Part shown: piece after piece, positions 53,907 to 61,993 of the stretch | Numbering within the stretch: position 1 is the stretch's first letter | Layout of the letters: each line of letters begins with the position of its first letter | The notes under the pieces: generated by a model | Told to the model about the DNA's origin: nothing | Seen by the model: the letters and a program-made list of their open reading frames with translations, nothing else | Databases searched by the model: none | NCBI RefSeq assembly: GCF_003949795.1 | Contig: NZ_RPRY01000006.1 | Coordinates: forward strand, 1-64,000 | Source of the DNA: Streptomyces sp. WAC06614 | Lineage (GTDB): Bacteria; Actinomycetota; Actinomycetes; Streptomycetales; Streptomycetaceae | DNA: 64,000 nt | Direction of reading: 5' to 3' | Translations under genes and position numbers: made by a program

Positions 53907-55136
53907 ATGACATCGACGACCAAGACCCCCGGCCTCTTCCTCCCCACCTCCCTCGGCCCGCTCCCGCTGGCCAACCGTCTGGTCATGGCCCCGCTCAGCC
54001 GCAACCGGGCCGGGGCCGACGGCGTCCCCGGGGAGCTGATGACCACGTACTACGTCCAGCGTGCATCGGCCGGCCTCATCATCGCCGAGGGCACGACACC
54101 GAACCCGGTCGGGCAGACCTTCCCGAACATCCCCGCGATCCACACCCCGGCCCACGTGGCGGGCTGGCGGCAGGTCACCGACGCCGTGCGTGCGGCCGGC
54201 GGTGCGATGTTCCTCCAGCTCCAGCACGGCGGCCGGGTCAGCCACCCCCGCACCAGCGGACTGACCCCGGTGGCGCCGTCCGCGATCCCGCTGCCCGACA
54301 CCATCCACACCCCCGACGGCCGCGTACCGGCCGTCGTGCCCCGCGAGATGACCCTCCAGGACATCCGCTCCACCGTGGCCGACTTCGCCCGGGCGGCCCG
54401 CAACGCGGTCGCGGCCGGCTTCGCCGGGGTCGAGGTGCACGCGGCCAACGGCATGCTCCTCCACCAGTTCATGGCGGCCAACACCAACCGTCGTACCGAC
54501 GCCTACGGAGGGACGGTCGCCGGCCGAGTCCGCTTCGCGGTCGAGGTCACCCGGGCGGTGGCCGAGGCGATCGGTCCCGAGCGCGTGGGTCTGCGCATCT
54601 CCCCGGCCAACACCGTCAACGGCATCCAGGAGGGCGACGAGACCCCGCACCTCTACGCCGCCCTGCTCGCCGCCCTGGCCGATTCCGAACTCGCCTACCT
54701 GCACCTGGAGTTCGCCGACCCCGCCGACCCGCTCTTCGCCCGGCTCCGGGCGGACTGGCCGGGCACGCTGATGGCCAACCCGGCCCTGGGCTGGCCGGCC
54801 CCGCTGCCCGCCGACGGCGGACTGGCTGCCGGGGAAAGGCTGTTGGCCGCCGGAGCCGATCTGGTCGCCCTGGGCCGTGGCTTCCTCGCCAATCCCGACC
54901 TGGTCGAGCGGCTGCGCACCGGCGCCCCGCTCAACCCCGTCCGGGAGGCGTACACGATGTACGTGGGAGGGGCGACGGGCTACACCGACTACCCCACGCT
55001 GGCCGAGGCTTCGGCCGACGGCTCGGCGGTTGCCCCGGTCGACGCCCCGGCGGTCACCTCGGCCGTCACCTCGGCCGTCCCCTCGGCGACGACCCGGCGG
55101 GCGGCCGAGGCCATCGCCGGACCGGTCTCCCGGTAG
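53907..55136 (+). CDS. Old-yellow-enzyme-family flavin oxidoreductase
   Basis: 409 aa, FMN-dependent TIM barrel. The N-terminus FLPTSLGPLPLANRLVMAPL, the motif FLQLQHGGRVSHP and the phosphate-binding GADLVALGRGFLANPDLVER identify an alkene reductase/NemA type. In the active-site motif VHAANGMLLHQFMAAN, His178 and Asn181 are conserved, but the usual proton-donating Tyr is Met183. The last 45 residues (repeats of TSAV and a Ser/Ala-rich tail) are extra. Its mRNA is probably leaderless and under MerR control. The likely role is reduction of electrophiles; the Met may shift activity toward nitro or other substrates. Confidence 0.88.
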   Translation: MTSTTKTPGLFLPTSLGPLPLANRLVMAPLSRNRAGADGVPGELMTTYYVQRASAGLIIAEGTTPNPVGQTFPNIPAIHTPAHVAGWRQVTDAVRAAGGAMFLQLQHGGRVSHPRTSGLTPVAPSAIPLPDTIHTPDGRVPAVVPREMTLQDIRSTVADFARAARNAVAAGFAGVEVHAANGMLLHQFMAANTNRRTDAYGGTVAGRVRFAVEVTRAVAEAIGPERVGLRISPANTVNGIQEGDETPHLYAALLAALADSELAYLHLEFADPADPLFARLRADWPGTLMANPALGWPAPLPADGGLAAGERLLAAGADLVALGRGFLANPDLVERLRTGAPLNPVREAYTMYVGGATGYTDYPTLAEASADGSAVAPVDAPAVTSAVTSAVPSATTRRAAEAIAGPVSR

Positions 55137-55181
55137 TAGCCCGGTTCTGGCTGCTGAGCCGGCCGTCCGGGCCGACTTCGT

Positions 55182-55196
55182 GCCCGTCGTACGGGC
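55182..55196. terminator. Short hairpin between OYE and MFS genes
   Basis: GCCCGT-CGT-ACGGGC between convergent stops at 55136 and 55216. The stem is short, so this is a weak call. Confidence 0.35.
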
Positions 55197-55215
55197 CGTC
55201 CGAGGCAGCCGGTGG

Positions 55216-56451
55216 TCAGCGTGCAGCGGATGGCCCGTCGGCGGTCGCGGCCGCCGTCCGGGGCCGGCGGTCCGGGTCGGCCGGGTGGCGCCGGGGCAGC
55301 AGGTGGCGGGCCAGGGCCACCGCGGCGAGCAGCGCGACCAGGGCGCAGACCGCCGGCCAGCCGTACGCGGTGTGGGCCCGGACCCCCAGCCAGGAGCCGA
55401 CGGTGCCGCCCAGGTAGGCGCACGTCATGTACGCGGTGTTGAGCCGGCTGCGGGCGTCCGGGCGCAGGGCGTACACCCGGGCGAGGTTGGCGACCATGCC
55501 GCACTGCATGGCGACGTCGAGCAGGAGCGTGCCCGCGGTCAGTCCGGCCAGGCCCCGCACGCCGCCCCCGGCGCCCACCAGCAGGACCGCGGCGGAGGCG
55601 ACGATGCCGAGCAGCGAGACCAGGTTGACCGGGTCGGGCCCGTGCCGGTCCACGAGGCGGCCGGCGTAGGGCGTGCAGACCAGGGTGACGGCGCCGACCA
55701 GCGCCAGCAGCCCGACGGCCTCGGCCCCCAGCCCGTACAGCGGCCCGGTCAGCAGCAGGGCCACGCTGGTCCAGGCGGCCGAGAACCCGCCGAAGGCGGC
55801 GGCCTGGTAGAGGCAGGAGCGGCGCAGCTCGGGCTCGGCGCGCAGCAGGTGCAGCGGTTCGCACAGGAAGGCGGCGTAGGGGCGGCGGACGGCGGCGGCG
55901 GACGGGGTGGTGACGGGCACCACGAGGGCCATCACCGCCGCCAGCCCCAGTGCGACGACCGCGGCGACCAGGTAGGGCGCCCGCCAGCCGAGCCGTTCGC
56001 CGAGCGTCCCGCTGAACGTACGGGCCAGCAGCATGCCCCCGGTGGAGCCGCTGAGCAGGGTGCCGAGCACCGCCCCGCGCCGGTCGGGCGCGACCAGGCC
56101 GGCCGCGAGCGGGCCGATGATCTGCGCGGCCACCGTGGTCAGCCCGACCAGGGCGCTCGCGGCGACCAGCGGCGGGAGGGACGGGGCGCAGCCGGCGCCC
56201 AGCAGGGCCAGGCCGGTCAGGGTGAGCAGGACGACCAGGAGCGTGCGGTGCGGGAAGCGGTCGCCGAGCGGGACCAGCAGCACCATCCCGACGGTGTAGC
56301 CGATCTGCGTGGCCGTCACCACCAGGGTGGCCGTGCCGGGGGACACGCCGAGCCCCGTGGCGATCAGCGGGCCGACGGCCTGCGGGAAGTAGAGGTTGCC
56401 CACGGCGACACCGCAGGTCAGGGCCAGGAGCAGGACCAGCCGTCGGCTCAT
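55216..56451 (-). CDS. MFS transporter
   Basis: 411 aa with 12 predicted helices. It opens with MSRRLVLLLALTCGVAVGNL and has the motif-A loop LVPLGDRFPHRTLLV between helices 2 and 3, then LGTLLSGSTGGMLLARTFSG in helix 5. This resembles the drug:H+ antiporter group with YNFM-like features. The ATG at 56451 begins the first helix; the longer frame to 56772 lies over the divergent regulator gene. It is divergent from an ArsR-type regulator, which probably controls it. Confidence 0.87.
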   Translation of the reverse strand: MSRRLVLLLALTCGVAVGNLYFPQAVGPLIATGLGVSPGTATLVVTATQIGYTVGMVLLVPLGDRFPHRTLLVVLLTLTGLALLGAGCAPSLPPLVAASALVGLTTVAAQIIGPLAAGLVAPDRRGAVLGTLLSGSTGGMLLARTFSGTLGERLGWRAPYLVAAVVALGLAAVMALVVPVTTPSAAAVRRPYAAFLCEPLHLLRAEPELRRSCLYQAAAFGGFSAAWTSVALLLTGPLYGLGAEAVGLLALVGAVTLVCTPYAGRLVDRHGPDPVNLVSLLGIVASAAVLLVGAGGGVRGLAGLTAGTLLLDVAMQCGMVANLARVYALRPDARSRLNTAYMTCAYLGGTVGSWLGVRAHTAYGWPAVCALVALLAAVALARHLLPRRHPADPDRRPRTAAATADGPSAAR

Positions 56452-56545
56452 GCCACCGCCCGGGGCCGGGCACAGGTGCGGGGAGTCATGCGTCCCAGTC
56501 CACGGCACGGCCAGGGCCCTGCCAAAGGATGTAGCGTAGGGCTTA

Positions 56546-57640
56546 ATGATCAGCTTCGAGCTCGGGGTCGAGGATCTCGCCCAGACGCGGTTCGCGGTGT
56601 CTCCCCTGGGGGAGACCGTGCTGAGCCTGCGGGTGCTGCGGGACCCGGGACTGTCCGCCCTGCACCTGCCGTGGCGCAGGACCGTACGGGCCCGCGTCGC
56701 CGAGGCGGGGCTGGACACCGGGCTGCTGATGTCGGTCGTGGCCGGGCGGCTGACCCTTCCCGACTTCCTCACGCCCCGGCCGACCGCCTTCGAGTCGCCG
56801 TTCGAGGACGAGCTGGACGTGGTCCGCCGGACCCCGCCCGAGCGGGTCCGCCGCGACCTGCTGGCCGCCCATGCCCCGGACCCGCTCCCGGCGCCCTTGC
56901 GGGCGGCGGCGCACCCCGGGGCCCCGGCCGGGGTCGTCGCCGGGGCCGGGGCAGGCGCCCGGGACGGAGCCGTCGCCGCGCTCAGGGACTCCCTCTGCGC
57001 AGTGCTGCACCGCTACTGGGAGATCGCCGTCCGGCCGTACTGGCCGCAGATCCGGCTCGTGGCCGAGGCCGACATGACCTACCGGGCGCGGCAGCTCGCC
57101 CGGGGCGGGGCCGGGCTGCTCTTCGCGGACATCCATCCCAGTCTGCGCTGGCAGGAGGGGGTGCTGCACATCCACAAGATGCTCAGCACGCACCGGGTCC
57201 GCGCCTCCGGCCAGGGCCTGCTGCTCGTCCCGTCCGTCTTCGCCCACAAGCCGGCCCCTCCCGTCGACCCGGAGGAACCGCCCTCGCTGCTCTACCCCTG
57301 CCGGGGCGTGGCCACGCTGTGGGCGCCACTGCCGGGCCCGGGGGGCGACGCCCCGGCGGGAGCGGCAAGGGCCCTGGTCCCGCTCCTCGGCGCGCCCCGG
57401 GCCCGGCTGCTCGGCCTCCTGGCGGAACCCCTCGCCACCATCGAACTGGCCCGCCGTCTGCGGGTCACCCCGAGCGCCGTCTCCCAGCACCTGCGCGTCC
57501 TGCACGCCGCCGGTCTGCTCACCCGCGCCCGCCAGGGACGGCAGGTCCTCTACCGGCGCAGCCCGCTGGGCGACCAGCTCGCCCGCGGCGGCGCTCCCCC
57601 GACCGGCGCGGGAGCGCCCACCGTGCCGCTCAGCTCATGA
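56546..57640 (+). CDS. ArsR-type winged-helix regulator with N-terminal DUF5937-like domain
   Basis: 364 aa. The long N-terminal region (MISFELGVEDLAQTRFAVSP, LGETVLSLRVLRDPG) is the domain found before ArsR helix-turn-helix modules in actinobacteria. The C-terminal HTH is LLAEPLATIELARRLRVTPS, AVSQHLRVLHAAGLLTRARQ, followed by the wing GRQVLYRRS. Cys residues typical of metal sensing are absent from the HTH. A TAGCGT box (56532-56537) 8 nt before the ATG suggests leaderless transcription. It likely regulates the divergent MFS gene. Its stop overlaps that of the hydrolase gene by 6 nt on the opposite strand. Confidence 0.85.
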   Translation: MISFELGVEDLAQTRFAVSPLGETVLSLRVLRDPGLSALHLPWRRTVRARVAEAGLDTGLLMSVVAGRLTLPDFLTPRPTAFESPFEDELDVVRRTPPERVRRDLLAAHAPDPLPAPLRAAAHPGAPAGVVAGAGAGARDGAVAALRDSLCAVLHRYWEIAVRPYWPQIRLVAEADMTYRARQLARGGAGLLFADIHPSLRWQEGVLHIHKMLSTHRVRASGQGLLLVPSVFAHKPAPPVDPEEPPSLLYPCRGVATLWAPLPGPGGDAPAGAARALVPLLGAPRARLLGLLAEPLATIELARRLRVTPSAVSQHLRVLHAAGLLTRARQGRQVLYRRSPLGDQLARGGAPPTGAGAPTVPLSS

Positions 57641-58498
57641 CCCGGCCGGCAGGAGAGCGGCGACCTCGGCCAGGACCCGGGCGGCCGGGGCCGGGTCGAC
57701 CAGCCACTTCAGGTGGCTGCCGGGGAGCGTGCGTACGTCGAAGGGGTTCTCCGGCGTCAGCGCGTCCCCCTCGCGGATCATCCGGTCCTGCACGGCGAGC
57801 GGGATGCTGGCGTCCTCGGTCAGCCGGACGTACGTCTTGGGGATCACGCCCCAAGTGGCGGCCTGGGCACGGTCGTCCGGGGTGCCGACATCGAGGTTCT
57901 CGTCGGGCTGCAGGGCGTTGAGGAAGACCATGAACTCCTCGTCGGTCCCGTCGGCGAGGAAGGCCGCCTTGAAGGCCGCGAGCGCGGCGGGGTCGGCGGT
58001 ACGGAAGTTGGACCGCAGCAGACCGAGTTCGAGCGGGTTGCCCACCAGCGCCGCGGCCAGCCGCGTGGGGTCAATCGTGGCCATCTCGGGCGAGGCGTAG
58101 TAGCCGCTGACGTCGAGGTCGACCGGGCACCAGGCGGAGACGTAGACGATGCGGTCGATCAGGTCGGGCCGCTGGTTGGCCACGACGGTGGCCGTCAGGC
58201 CGCCGCGGCTGTGCGCGACGAGGATGACGGGCCCGTTCCGCCTGGCCCGCTCCAGGATCCCGATCAGGTGCGCGGCGTTGTCGGCGAGCGTGACCCCTTT
58301 CATGACCCCAGGGGTGGCGGCGAGCTCACCGAGGTCCTGGGGCGCCTGGTACGCGCGCGGGTACGTCGCGGCGAACCCGTGACCCGGCAGGTCGACCGCG
58401 ACCGAACGGTGTCCGAGGAGGCCGAGTTCGGCCTGGAGCGGTGCGAAGGAGAAGGAGCTTGCGAAGGCGCCGTGAACCAGGACGAACGTCGGATGCAT
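57635..58498 (-). CDS. Alpha/beta hydrolase
   Basis: 287 aa, alpha/beta-hydrolase fold. The oxyanion motif is FVLVHGAFASSFSF, the nucleophile Ser lies in LVAHSRGGLTATVV, and the catalytic His in TLPGSHLKWLVDP near the end. The family includes esterases, lactonases and C-C hydrolases; the substrate is unknown. ATG 58498 has a weak GTGAG upstream. It follows the amidohydrolase gene on the same strand, but a perfect palindrome (58527-58556) between them points to separate control. Confidence 0.87.
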   Translation of the reverse strand: MHPTFVLVHGAFASSFSFAPLQAELGLLGHRSVAVDLPGHGFAATYPRAYQAPQDLGELAATPGVMKGVTLADNAAHLIGILERARRNGPVILVAHSRGGLTATVVANQRPDLIDRIVYVSAWCPVDLDVSGYYASPEMATIDPTRLAAALVGNPLELGLLRSNFRTADPAALAAFKAAFLADGTDEEFMVFLNALQPDENLDVGTPDDRAQAATWGVIPKTYVRLTEDASIPLAVQDRMIREGDALTPENPFDVRTLPGSHLKWLVDPAPAARVLAEVAALLPAGS

Positions 58499-58526
58499 CT
58501 GTCTGCACTCACTTTCTGCAACTGTC

Positions 58527-58556
58527 TGATCATTCACCCTAATGAGTGAATGATCA
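58527..58556. promoter_or_regulatory. 30-bp palindromic operator with TGATCATTCAC arms
   Basis: Arms TGATCATTCAC (58527-58537) and GTGAATGATCA (58546-58556) are exact reverse complements around 8 nt. It lies 29 nt upstream of the hydrolase start and is AT-rich against a GC-rich background. Such long operators are typical of TetR or MarR regulators, but no such gene lies next to it. Confidence 0.7.
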
Positions 58557-58614
58557 TCTGCGCCATCCCCGGAGCCGGGCGGGGGCGGTGCAGGCGCAGG
58601 TGCAGGAGGGCAGG

Positions 58615-59718
58615 TCAGACCGTGGCGAGCTGGGGGATCAACCGGAGGGCGTTGTCCCGGTAGACACCGCGCAGTTGGGCCGGGGTGAACGAGGGGTCGG
58701 CGTCCAGCGCGGGCAGCGCCAGCTCGGTGACCGTGTCCGGCGGCGCGGCCGGGAAGTCCGTGCCGAACAGGACGTGGTCCGCCGGCACATGGGCCAGCAG
58801 CGTCGCCGCCGGGGCCATCGGGCCGGCCGTGTCGTAGTAGAAGCGTCCGAGGTGGTCGCGGACCGCGGCGGCCTCGACCGGCGGCTGGCAGAACTGCCCC
58901 AGCGCCTCCAGCCGGTTGGCGATGTACGGCAGGAAGCCGCCGGCGTGCGGGAGGATCACGGAGAGGTCCGGGAAGCGGTCCAGGGTCCGGTTCCGGATCA
59001 TGTTGATCGCGGCCCGGGTGGTGTCCAGCAGGAAGTCGCACAGGAAGTTCGGGACACCGGTCACCGTACTCCGCATCCCGGACTGCCCCGGCTGTCCCGA
59101 TTGCCCCGGCTGTCCGGCCGCCGCACCGTCGGGGAGGTTGTGCGGATGGGTGTCCACCACGGCGCGGGCCTCGTTCAGCTCGGCGAACACCTTGTCGTAC
59201 GCCGGGTCGCCGAGGTAGACGCCGCCGTAATTGGCCGTCAGGTTGACGCCGACCGCCCCGAGTTGGCCGAGCCCGCGGCGCACAGCCCAGGACGAGGCCT
59301 CCAGGTCGTCCAGGAACAGCGGCACGTAGAACGAGAACCGCCCCGGGTGCGACGCCGCTACCTCGACCATCGACTGGAGCGTGAGGGTGATCGCCTCGCG
59401 CAGCTGCGCGGTCGAACGGTAGCGGGCCGGCAGCATCGGCTTGAGCACGGCCGTCGCCACCCCCGCCCGGTCCATGAACCGCACCGAGGCGTCGGCGTCG
59501 AGCTTCGCCCACGGCGGGAGCTGCTCCGGGCGGATCAGCTCGTGCCGCTCGGCCCACTCGCGCCACTCGGGGGCGCAGTAGTGGTGGTGCATGTCGATCT
59601 TCGACTGGCCGCCGTGCACCTCCTCCCGTACGCCGTGGACGAGTTCACCGGTGATCTCCAGCTCTTCGCCGGCCGTTCCCAGCAGGCGCACTCCCGGGGT
59701 GCCCGCAGAATCCTGCAT
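58615..59718 (-). CDS. Amidohydrolase-2-family protein (decarboxylase-like)
   Basis: 367 aa. After a variable 40-residue N-terminus the metal site begins with DMHHHYCAPEWREW; further ligands lie in AVVDTHPHNL, ILPHAGGFLPYIANRL and DHVLFGTDFPAAPPD. This is the ACMSD-related amidohydrolase-2 group, many of which are aromatic-acid decarboxylases or hydrolases. The insertion of GQPGQSGQPGQSG (an encoded repeat) is unusual and probably a surface loop. It shares direction with the P450 upstream and the hydrolase downstream, suggesting a small catabolic or tailoring group. Confidence 0.83.
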   Translation of the reverse strand: MQDSAGTPGVRLLGTAGEELEITGELVHGVREEVHGGQSKIDMHHHYCAPEWREWAERHELIRPEQLPPWAKLDADASVRFMDRAGVATAVLKPMLPARYRSTAQLREAITLTLQSMVEVAASHPGRFSFYVPLFLDDLEASSWAVRRGLGQLGAVGVNLTANYGGVYLGDPAYDKVFAELNEARAVVDTHPHNLPDGAAAGQPGQSGQPGQSGMRSTVTGVPNFLCDFLLDTTRAAINMIRNRTLDRFPDLSVILPHAGGFLPYIANRLEALGQFCQPPVEAAAVRDHLGRFYYDTAGPMAPAATLLAHVPADHVLFGTDFPAAPPDTVTELALPALDADPSFTPAQLRGVYRDNALRLIPQLATV

Positions 59719-59760
59719 GCCAATCCACCGCCCGTCGGATCTGGTTGTCGGTCAGGCCGT

Positions 59761-59796
59761 CGCTCTGGACGTCGCTCATCGCTCTGGACGTCGCTC
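59761..59796. repeat. 17-bp direct repeat (two copies, 2-bp gap)
   Basis: CGCTCTGGACGTCGCTC at 59761-59777 recurs at 59780-59796 in the region between the P450 and amidohydrolase genes. It contains GACGTC. Possibly a tandem protein-binding site or replication slippage. Confidence 0.75.
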
Positions 59797-59831
59797 GGGA
59801 CATGGGCGCGGGACGGCTGCGCGCGGAACGG

Positions 59832-61124
59832 CTACACCCGGGACGCGGCGGTCACGGGAACCTCCTCGGCGCCCCCGCGCCCGGGCTCCATCACCACCGG
59901 GAGCCGTTCCAGGCCGCGGAACGCCGCCACCGGCCCCTTCAGCCAGGCCCCCGCGCTCTCCTCGGGGTCGGCCAGCGCGAGCCGCGGGAAGTCCCGCAGC
60001 AGGCGGCCCAGCGCGATCTCCAGCTCCAGACGCGCCAGCGGCGCGCCCAGGCAGTAGTGGGTGCCGTGGCCGAAGCCCAGGTGGGTGCTCTGGATGCCCT
60101 CCCGGGTCACGTCCAGCTCGTCCGGGGAGTCGAACCGCTGCGGGTCCCGGTTGGCCGCGGAGATGGCGATCTGGACGAGCGCACCCTTGGGGATGACCGT
60201 CCCCCGGATCTCGGCCTCCTCGGCGGCGTAGCGGAACGTCGACGTCTCCACCGAGCCCTCGAACCGCACGATCTCCTCCACCGCGCCCGGGATCAGGTGC
60301 GGTGCGCGACGCAGCAGCTCCAGCTGCTCGGGGCGGTTCAGCAGGTGCAGGACCGAGTTCCCGATCTGGTACGCCGTGGTCTTGTGCCCCGCGAAGAACA
60401 GCACCCACAGCGAGGCCACCAGCTCGCCGTCGTCCAGGCCGTCCTCCGCCCGCACCAGGTCGCTGAGGAAGGAGTCCGACGGGTGGTCCCGCGTCTCCTG
60501 CACCAGCCGGCCCAGCCGGTTCTGCAACCAGGCCTCGGCGGCGTGCAGTTCGGCCTTCTTCGACGGGTCGAACCGGGACCGCGTCACCACCCCGAACTGC
60601 TCCAGGATCTCCGGCCGGTCCGCCTCCCGGATCCCCATCAGCTCGCACAGCACCGCGATCGGGAGCGGGAAGGCGAAGGAAGACATCAGGTCCACGTGGT
60701 TGTGCTCGCGGCAGGCGGCCAGCAGCGCCTCGGTGATCTCGGTGATCCGGCCGCGCATCCCCTCCACCCGTCGCGGGCTGAAGGCACCGCGCAGGGTGCG
60801 GCGCAGCCGGGTGTGCCGGGGCGGGTCGGAGAAGAGGACGTTGTCGTCGAGGGCGTCGAAGAAGCTGCCGTAGACGGCGTGGTAGGTGTCGAGCGCGCCC
60901 CGCATGTCCTTGCTGAACCGGGGGTCGGACAGGGCGTCCCGGGCGTCGTCGTACCGGGTGATCAGGTACGTCTCCACGCCGTGCGGCGGCGTCAGCCGGC
61001 ACACCGGGTCCTGCTCGCGCAGCGCCGCGTAGGCCGGGTGCGGGCAGGTGCGCCACTCCGGCGCGCCCCTGGACACCGCCGCCACCATCTCGTGCAGCGC
61101 CGAGTTCTCCTGCGCCTGCGCCAT
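59832..61124 (-). CDS. Cytochrome P450
   Basis: 430 aa, bacterial soluble P450. The ExxR pair is Glu284-Arg287 (EEIVRF). The heme loop FGHGTHYCLGAPLAR has Cys358 as axial ligand. The I-helix motif reads LFFAGHKTTAYQIG: the Thr pair is present, but the acidic residue that normally precedes it (AGxD/ETT) is Lys248. No ferredoxin gene is adjacent. GGAGGG lies 9 nt ahead of ATG 61124. The protein probably hydroxylates or otherwise oxidises a small molecule; substitution of the acid may alter oxygen activation. It leads the group P450-amidohydrolase. Confidence 0.93.
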   Translation of the reverse strand: MAQAQENSALHEMVAAVSRGAPEWRTCPHPAYAALREQDPVCRLTPPHGVETYLITRYDDARDALSDPRFSKDMRGALDTYHAVYGSFFDALDDNVLFSDPPRHTRLRRTLRGAFSPRRVEGMRGRITEITEALLAACREHNHVDLMSSFAFPLPIAVLCELMGIREADRPEILEQFGVVTRSRFDPSKKAELHAAEAWLQNRLGRLVQETRDHPSDSFLSDLVRAEDGLDDGELVASLWVLFFAGHKTTAYQIGNSVLHLLNRPEQLELLRRAPHLIPGAVEEIVRFEGSVETSTFRYAAEEAEIRGTVIPKGALVQIAISAANRDPQRFDSPDELDVTREGIQSTHLGFGHGTHYCLGAPLARLELEIALGRLLRDFPRLALADPEESAGAWLKGPVAAFRGLERLPVVMEPGRGGAEEVPVTAASRV

Positions 61125-61321
61125 GTTCCGCACCCTCCGTGTCACTCGCGGGACCCCGGGGTCCTCGCGCTCTACGGGGGACACGGGTTCCCCGGCGGGT
61201 CCGGCCGCGAAACGGGCCGTCCGCCAACCGGCGGACGGCCATCCGGTCCGCCGTGTGGCGGCGGGCGGGGACCGGGGCGAGGCTGCTGGGGCAGCCGCCG
61301 CCCCCCACCGAGGAGTCCGCC

Positions 61322-61933
61322 ATGTCCGTAGCGTCCGTCGTTTCCGCCCTGACCGGAGCGGTCACCCGAGGCGCCGTACCGCGCCGGGTCGCCCTGGCCC
61401 TGACCCTGACGGCCGCCGTCACGCTGCCCTCCGCCGTGGCGGCCCCCACGGCGGCGGGCGCGGACAACGCCACGACGGCGGCCCAACGCGCCGCGGTCTA
61501 CCGGGCCACCGCCCGCTACCTCCGGCACGCCGACGGGGTGAAGGCCGGCTACGTCCCCGACAAGTACTGCGTGGAACGCGCGGGTCAGGGCGCCCTGGGC
61601 TACCCGCACTTCAACCACGCCCTGGACAACTCGCTCGACCCGGCCAAGCCCGCCGCCCTCTTCTACGAGGACGACGGCCGGGGCGGCAAGCGCCTGGTCG
61701 GGGTCCAGTGGCTGGTCTACGACCGGGACCAGGACCTGACCACGACCGACGACCGCCCGAGCCTGTTCGGCACCCCGTTCAAGGGCCCCCAGCGCGGCAA
61801 CTTCCCGGGCCAGCCGATCCACTACGCACTGCACCTGTGGCTCTGGAAGAAGAACCCCAAGGGCGTGTACGAGACCTTCAACACGGCCGTCCGCTGCCTC
61901 CCCGGCACGACCCGCCCGAAGCCGCAGGTGTGA
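61322..61933 (+). CDS. Secreted hypothetical protein
   Basis: 203 aa with a Sec signal peptide (VALALTLTAAVTLPSAVAAP; cleavage near the ALA/AAP region, about residues 40-45). The mature part begins Thr/Ala-rich and then has conserved-looking KAGYVPDKYCVERAGQGALG and HYALHLWLWKKNPKGVYETF. Two Cys could form a disulfide. No enzyme motif recognised. GAGGAG precedes ATG 61322 at ideal distance. It diverges from the P450 gene. Confidence 0.75.
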   Translation: MSVASVVSALTGAVTRGAVPRRVALALTLTAAVTLPSAVAAPTAAGADNATTAAQRAAVYRATARYLRHADGVKAGYVPDKYCVERAGQGALGYPHFNHALDNSLDPAKPAALFYEDDGRGGKRLVGVQWLVYDRDQDLTTTDDRPSLFGTPFKGPQRGNFPGQPIHYALHLWLWKKNPKGVYETFNTAVRCLPGTTRPKPQV

Positions 61934-61980
61934 CGGACGGCGTGCGCCGTGGAGGGGCGGGCGCTGTCGCCCGGTTGACG

Positions 61981-61986
61981 TAACGT
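61981..61986 (+). promoter_or_regulatory. -10 box TAACGT for a leaderless transcript
   Basis: TAACGT ends 7 nt before the ATG at 61994, with no ribosome binding site. A -35 element is not evident. Confidence 0.4.
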
Positions 61987-61993
61987 TCGCTCC

